Source of the DNA: Pseudomonadota bacterium
GTDB lineage: Bacteria > Pseudomonadota > Alphaproteobacteria > Rhizobiales > Xanthobacteraceae
Direction: 5' to 3'
Length of the DNA: 64,000 nucleotides
Assembly: GCA_023423415.1 (NCBI GenBank)
Contig: JAFAFP010000246.1
Coordinates: forward strand, 3,073-67,072
Shown here: one piece after another, positions 60,454 through 64,000 of the stretch
Layout of the letters: each line of letters starts with the position of its first letter
How positions within the stretch are numbered: the first letter of the stretch is position 1
Program-made: the position numbers and the translations under genes
Notes under the pieces: generated by a model
The model's input: the letters and a program-made list of their open reading frames with translations, nothing else
Told to the model about the DNA's origin: nothing
The model's database searches: none

Positions 60454-61608
60454 TCAGTTCACCAGCGTCCAGTCACCGTTCTTGATTTCCAGCATCCGGA
60501 ACGCCGTCAGATCGAGGCCCATGTGATCGGTCGGAGTCATGTTGACGACGCCACCGGTGCCCATGAAGTTCTTGGTCTTCTCGATCTCGTCGCGGACCTT
60601 GGCCTTGTCGGCGCCACCGGCGCGTTTCATCGCTTCGACCAGAATCATCAGGCCATCGTACATGTGACCGCCGAAGGTCGAGACCGGCTGGCCGGTCTTG
60701 GCTTCATAGGTCGTCTTGTAGTCCATCACGACCTTCTTCTGCGGATCGTTGTCCGGCAGCTTCTCGGCTACGAGCAACGCGGCAGCCGGCAGACGCACGC
60801 CTTCCGCGGCCGCCGGTGTCGCAAGCTCGATGAACTGCTTCGTGCCGACGCCATGGCTCTGGTAGAGCGGGAACGGCACACCGAGCTGCTTGTAGTTGCG
60901 CGTAACGATCGCCGGCCCCTGGCTGAAGCCCGGATTAAGCACCGCCTGCACACCCGCCTTGTTCTTGATGTTGGTGAGCTGCGCCGTCATGTCGTTGTCA
61001 GCCGGCTGGTAGGTTTCCTCGTGCAGGATTTCGATGCCGTACTTCTTGTTCACAGTCAGGCATTGATCGCGCATCGACTTGCCGAAGGCATCCGCGCCCG
61101 AGATCATGGCGATCTTGGTGAGATTGCGCTTCTTCATATCCTCGAAGATCTTTTCGCAGGCCATGAGGTCGGTATGCGGGGTCTTGAAATTCCATTTCTT
61201 GACCGGCGTCACCGCCTGCACCGCACCGGCAAAATTGATCAGCGGGATTTCCGCCTCCTCGGCGAGCGGAATGATCGCCATCGAGCTGGCTGTGGTGGAG
61301 CCAGCGAGAAGCGCATCGACCTTGTCCTGTTCGATCAGGCGGGTCGCGAAGGTGCGTGCGTTGTTCGGATTTGAGGCATCATCGTAGATGATCGCCTCGA
61401 CCTTGCGACCATTGATACCGCCCTTGGCGTTGATGTCGGCGACATACATTTCCAGCGTCTTCTTCTCGGGATCGCCGAGGAACGACGCGCCGCCGGTCGC
61501 CGAGAGCACAGCGCCAATCTTGATCGGCGCCTGCTGGGCCTGCGCGAACGATGCCGACAGCGCCATCGCTGCCGCGGTAGTCAGCAGTTTCACTGCAAGT
61601 CTCATCAT
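60454..61608 (-). CDS. livK: Periplasmic substrate-binding protein, LivK type, with Sec signal, cluster 2
   Basis: A 384-residue type-1 binding protein. Signal peptide MMRLAVKLLTTAAAMALSAS ends at a likely AQA cleavage near residue 24. The mature part starts APIKIGAVLSATGGASFLGD and has ALLAGSTTASSMAIIPLAEE and FGGHMYDGLMILVEAMKRAG. ATG 61608 has GGGAGGAT upstream; ATG 61605 is in frame too. It follows paaN by 37 bases on the same strand, so co-transcription is likely. Its sequence differs clearly from cluster 1 LivK, which uses a Tat-like signal. Confidence 0.92.
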   Translation of the reverse strand: MMRLAVKLLTTAAAMALSASFAQAQQAPIKIGAVLSATGGASFLGDPEKKTLEMYVADINAKGGINGRKVEAIIYDDASNPNNARTFATRLIEQDKVDALLAGSTTASSMAIIPLAEEAEIPLINFAGAVQAVTPVKKWNFKTPHTDLMACEKIFEDMKKRNLTKIAMISGADAFGKSMRDQCLTVNKKYGIEILHEETYQPADNDMTAQLTNIKNKAGVQAVLNPGFSQGPAIVTRNYKQLGVPFPLYQSHGVGTKQFIELATPAAAEGVRLPAAALLVAEKLPDNDPQKKVVMDYKTTYEAKTGQPVSTFGGHMYDGLMILVEAMKRAGGADKAKVRDEIEKTKNFMGTGGVVNMTPTDHMGLDLTAFRMLEIKNGDWTLVN

Positions 61609-61645
61609 GTATCCTCCCTTGGATTCTTTTGACGTCGTCTTTTGA

Positions 61646-63307
61646 TTAAGCGGCTTTTTGGCGCCGCAAAGGAGCGACGCGGAAACGATTGGCGACAAAA
61701 GCTGTGTCCGTCAGGCACGCATTGCCGGCCGGATTGGCGCCAGACACGTGAAAGTCGGAGAAGGCGGCCGACTGATTGACATAGATGCCGCCCGTCAGAT
61801 TGACCGACAATGCGACGCCAGCGCGGGCGAAGGCATCCGCCGCCTGATCGATGACGCCATCGTCGGTCGAATAAACCGAAGCTGTGATCGCACCTTTGCG
61901 TTTGGCTGATTGCGACGCGAGGATGATCGAGTCCTCGGTCGATTCCGTGCGGATCACGAATGCGATGGGGCCGAAGCGTTCCTCGCCCCAGGCGCGATCG
62001 TCCTTGGCATCGACTGACAACAACAACGGCGACGCCGTACGTGCCTGGTCGAAGCCGGCAAAAGCAACAGGGACTGAGTCGCGCACAACGTGGCCGAGCT
62101 TGCGCGCCTCATCGACGCGCTTCGTGGTCGCTTGATTCTGCACAGCGCCCAGGATCGCAGCGGCACGGTCCGGATCACCCAGCAGCTTGTCGATTGCCGC
62201 TGCGATGCCTACCGCGACATCGTCGAAGCTCTTGTGACCATCATTGGTTGCAATCCCACCAGCCGGCACAAACATGTTCTGCGGCGCCGTGCACATCTGC
62301 CCCGAATAAAGCGAAAGCGAAAATGCGATATTGGAGCACATGCCACGGAAATCGTGTGTGGAATCGATCACGATCGAATTGATCCCCGCCTCTTCGGTGA
62401 AGACGAGATTGGTGCTGGCATTCTCCCGCACCCATTGCCCGAAGGCCGACGATCCCGTGAAGTCAACGATTGCGATGCCAGGATGTGTGACCAGATCTTG
62501 CGTGATCGGCGCTTCAGCATTGTCCGGCGCCAGCATCAGCACATTCGGATCGAAACCCGCTTCCTTCAGCACCTCACGACCGATCTTCACCGTGATGGCG
62601 AGTGGCAGAATCGCGCCGGGATGCGGCTTGATCACGACGCTGTTGCCGGTCGCAAGGCTCGCGAAGATCGCTGGATATCCGTTCCAGGTCGGAAACGTTG
62701 CGCACCCGATCACCAGCGAGACGCCCCGCGGCACGATCCTCCAGGTCTTGTCGAGCACGATCGGCTCGGCCTTGCCTTGCGGCTTCGACCAGTTCACAGC
62801 GTGCGGCACGCGCGTCATTTCATCGTAAGCGTAGGCGATGGCCTCCAGTGCCCTGTCCTGTGCATGCGGACCGCCGGCCTGAAACGCCATCATGAAGGCC
62901 TGCCCCGTGGTATGCATCACCGCGTTGGCCATCAGAAAGCTCTGCTTGTTGATCCGGTCGACGATCTCGAGGCAGACACCGACACGATCCTCAATGGCGG
63001 CGCGCCCCCACCCCTCTCCCGCCTTCAACGATGCATTGACGATCGTATCGACACCAGCGCTCGCGTATGTCGTTCCGAGAGCATTGCCGTAGGGCGACAC
63101 CTCGCCGCCAACCTGAGATTCTCCCGGCTGCCCGAGATCGAATGGCTGCCCAAGGATCGCCTTGAATGCGGCTTCGCCATCAGCCTTGGCGGTCTCACCG
63201 TAGATTTTCCCGCTGGCGATTTCGGGAAACGCGCTCCAGTAAGCGCGCGTGCGGCAAGCGTTGACTGCTTCATCGAGCAGCGCCCGATGCGCCTCGAAAA
63301 AACTCAT
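61646..63307 (-). CDS. paaN: Phenylacetic acid degradation protein PaaN (aldehyde dehydrogenase fold)
   Basis: A 553-residue protein of the PaaN group, which has an aldehyde dehydrogenase fold. SFFEAHRALLDEAVNACRTR is a typical opening; FPTWNGYPAIFASLATGNSV sits in the cofactor domain, the general-base Glu is in LVFTEEAGINSIVIDSTHD (near 305) and the nucleophile Cys in LYSGQMCTAPQNMFVPAGG (near 341). PaaN genes accompany the phenylacetyl-CoA ring-cleavage route and are thought to oxidise the ring-opened semialdehyde. ATG 63307 has GGGAGGA upstream; the longer frame is not supported. It is divergent from paaG and leads the liv genes. Confidence 0.92.
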   Translation of the reverse strand: MSFFEAHRALLDEAVNACRTRAYWSAFPEIASGKIYGETAKADGEAAFKAILGQPFDLGQPGESQVGGEVSPYGNALGTTYASAGVDTIVNASLKAGEGWGRAAIEDRVGVCLEIVDRINKQSFLMANAVMHTTGQAFMMAFQAGGPHAQDRALEAIAYAYDEMTRVPHAVNWSKPQGKAEPIVLDKTWRIVPRGVSLVIGCATFPTWNGYPAIFASLATGNSVVIKPHPGAILPLAITVKIGREVLKEAGFDPNVLMLAPDNAEAPITQDLVTHPGIAIVDFTGSSAFGQWVRENASTNLVFTEEAGINSIVIDSTHDFRGMCSNIAFSLSLYSGQMCTAPQNMFVPAGGIATNDGHKSFDDVAVGIAAAIDKLLGDPDRAAAILGAVQNQATTKRVDEARKLGHVVRDSVPVAFAGFDQARTASPLLLSVDAKDDRAWGEERFGPIAFVIRTESTEDSIILASQSAKRKGAITASVYSTDDGVIDQAADAFARAGVALSVNLTGGIYVNQSAAFSDFHVSGANPAGNACLTDTAFVANRFRVAPLRRQKAA

Positions 63308-63396
63308 GACGTTCCTCCCGCCGAGCGCGCTGTCCGTTGTGACCTGAAGGCCCCGGCCGCGTTGACACCCGAATTGGACGCCCATATTAATTATCC

Positions 63397-63427
63397 GACC
63401 GGACGGTCAGTCAAGTACCTGTCGGTC
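63397..63427. promoter_or_regulatory. Candidate operator between paaN and paaG
   Basis: GACC (63397-63400) and GGTC (63405-63408) flank four bases in GACCGGACGGTC, and GTCGGTC lies at 63421-63427. Such GACCG/CGGTC pairs are typical of TetR-type operators; PaaR regulators of phenylacetate genes are of that family in several bacteria. No regulator gene is in view, so this is tentative. Confidence 0.4.
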
Positions 63428-63509
63428 GCACCCCTCTTCAAATTGATGATCGAGGGGCATTAGAAGAACGGAGCGCAGAAGCGCCGGACTTTTAGGGGAG
63501 GACTAGCGA

Positions 63510-64000
63510 ATGGACGAGAGTCCCATTCTCGTCGACAAGCGGCAGGGTTATCGCGTCATCACGCTGAACCGGCCGCAGCGGCTGAATTCATTCAATGAGG
63601 ATATGCATATCGCGCTTAAGGCAGCGCTCGACGATGCAGAAGCCGATTCAACCTGCCGTGCGATCATGCTCACCGGCGCGGGGCGCGCCTTCTCCGCAGG
63701 TCAGGACCTGAACGACCGCCTTGCCAAGCCCGGCGAGAAGGTGGTGCTCGGCGTAGCCCTCGAAAAATTCTACAACCCGCTCATCCGCAAACTGCGCAGC
63801 CTACCCTTTCCAGTTGTTGCGGCCGTGAATGGCATTGCTGCGGGCGCGGGCGCCAATGTTGCGCTCGCCTGCGACATCGTGCTGGCGGCACAATCCGCCA
63901 CCTTTTTGCAGGCATTTTCGAAGATTGGCCTCGTTCCCGATTCCGGCGGCACGTGGTTTCTGCCAAGGCTCGTCGGCCCCGCGCGCGCGCGGACTTGCCT
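63510..64000 (+). CDS. paaG: Enoyl-CoA hydratase/isomerase family protein, PaaG-like, truncated by the window edge
   Basis: An open frame from ATG 63510 to the window end (163 codons) with AGGGGAGGA upstream. It begins MDESPILVDKRQGYRVITLN, then FSAGQDLNDRLAKPGEKVVL (crotonase oxyanion-hole block with PaaG-type AGQDL), VVAAVNGIAAGAGANVALAC (second oxyanion loop) and FSKIGLVPDSGGTWFLPRLV (catalytic Asp region). PaaG isomerises the ring-epoxide of phenylacetyl-CoA to the oxepin. It is divergent from paaN, with a candidate operator between. The 3' end is missing. Confidence 0.9.
   Translation, partial: MDESPILVDKRQGYRVITLNRPQRLNSFNEDMHIALKAALDDAEADSTCRAIMLTGAGRAFSAGQDLNDRLAKPGEKVVLGVALEKFYNPLIRKLRSLPFPVVAAVNGIAAGAGANVALACDIVLAAQSATFLQAFSKIGLVPDSGGTWFLPRLVGPARARTC

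Noticed and set aside
62090..63463. 457-codon plus-strand frame
   Set aside because: It is antisense to paaN, with no motif of its own.

Overview
The window looks like chromosome of a GC-rich alphaproteobacterium of the order Hyphomicrobiales, probably near Bradyrhizobium, Rhodopseudomonas, Afipia or Pseudolabrys. This is inferred from the gene content (LPS heptose genes, two Liv-type ABC importers beside aromatic catabolism genes), dense translationally coupled genes, and short palindromic intergenic repeats of a kind known from that group. All names rest on motifs, length and context read by eye; no database search was run. No tRNA, rRNA, CRISPR array, transposase or integrase was seen.

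Region 1 (1-18.7 kb) is a surface-polysaccharide island. It starts with the first 17 codons of an asparagine synthetase on the minus strand and a sulfotransferase, followed by a plus-strand run: a GT-B-like protein, an ABC exporter, a GT4 glycosyltransferase, then a tightly coupled nonulosonic (sialic-type) acid cluster. That cluster is neuB, neuC, a methyltransferase, a 2-hydroxyacid dehydrogenase, a ThDP enzyme, a Gfo/Idh/MocA oxidoreductase and neuA. A sulfotransferase, a polysaccharide deacetylase and a second GT-B-like protein paralogous to the first close the run. A third GT-B-like protein and a methyltransferase follow on the minus strand. The dehydrogenase/ThDP/oxidoreductase trio inside a neu cluster is the least expected part of the window.

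Region 2 (18.7-33.3 kb) makes LPS. It has kdsD, an O-antigen initiation module (polyprenyl-phosphate sugar-phosphate transferase, 4-keto reductase, membrane 4,6-dehydratase), a GT9, an O-antigen ligase/polymerase, two GT2s, an FkbM methyltransferase, and a complete ADP-heptose set (gmhA, hldE, gmhB, hldD) with a heptosyltransferase.

Region 3 (33.3-49.7 kb) is mixed. It holds benE with a methyltransferase and an AraC regulator, a DUF1835 protein, a GT4 and galE, an MsbA-like ABC exporter, a hipBA toxin-antitoxin pair with clear operator repeats, an FAH-family hydrolase, a glutathione S-transferase, an isochorismatase-family hydrolase and a second AraC regulator.

Region 4 (49.7-64 kb) is transport and aromatic catabolism. 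One livFGMHK cluster faces a MarR regulator. Next come 4-hydroxyphenylpyruvate dioxygenase (hpd) with a divergent Lrp-type regulator, then a second livFGMHK cluster running with paaN, and the 5' part of paaG divergent from it at the window edge. The likely theme is uptake and breakdown of aromatic acids or aromatic amino acids.
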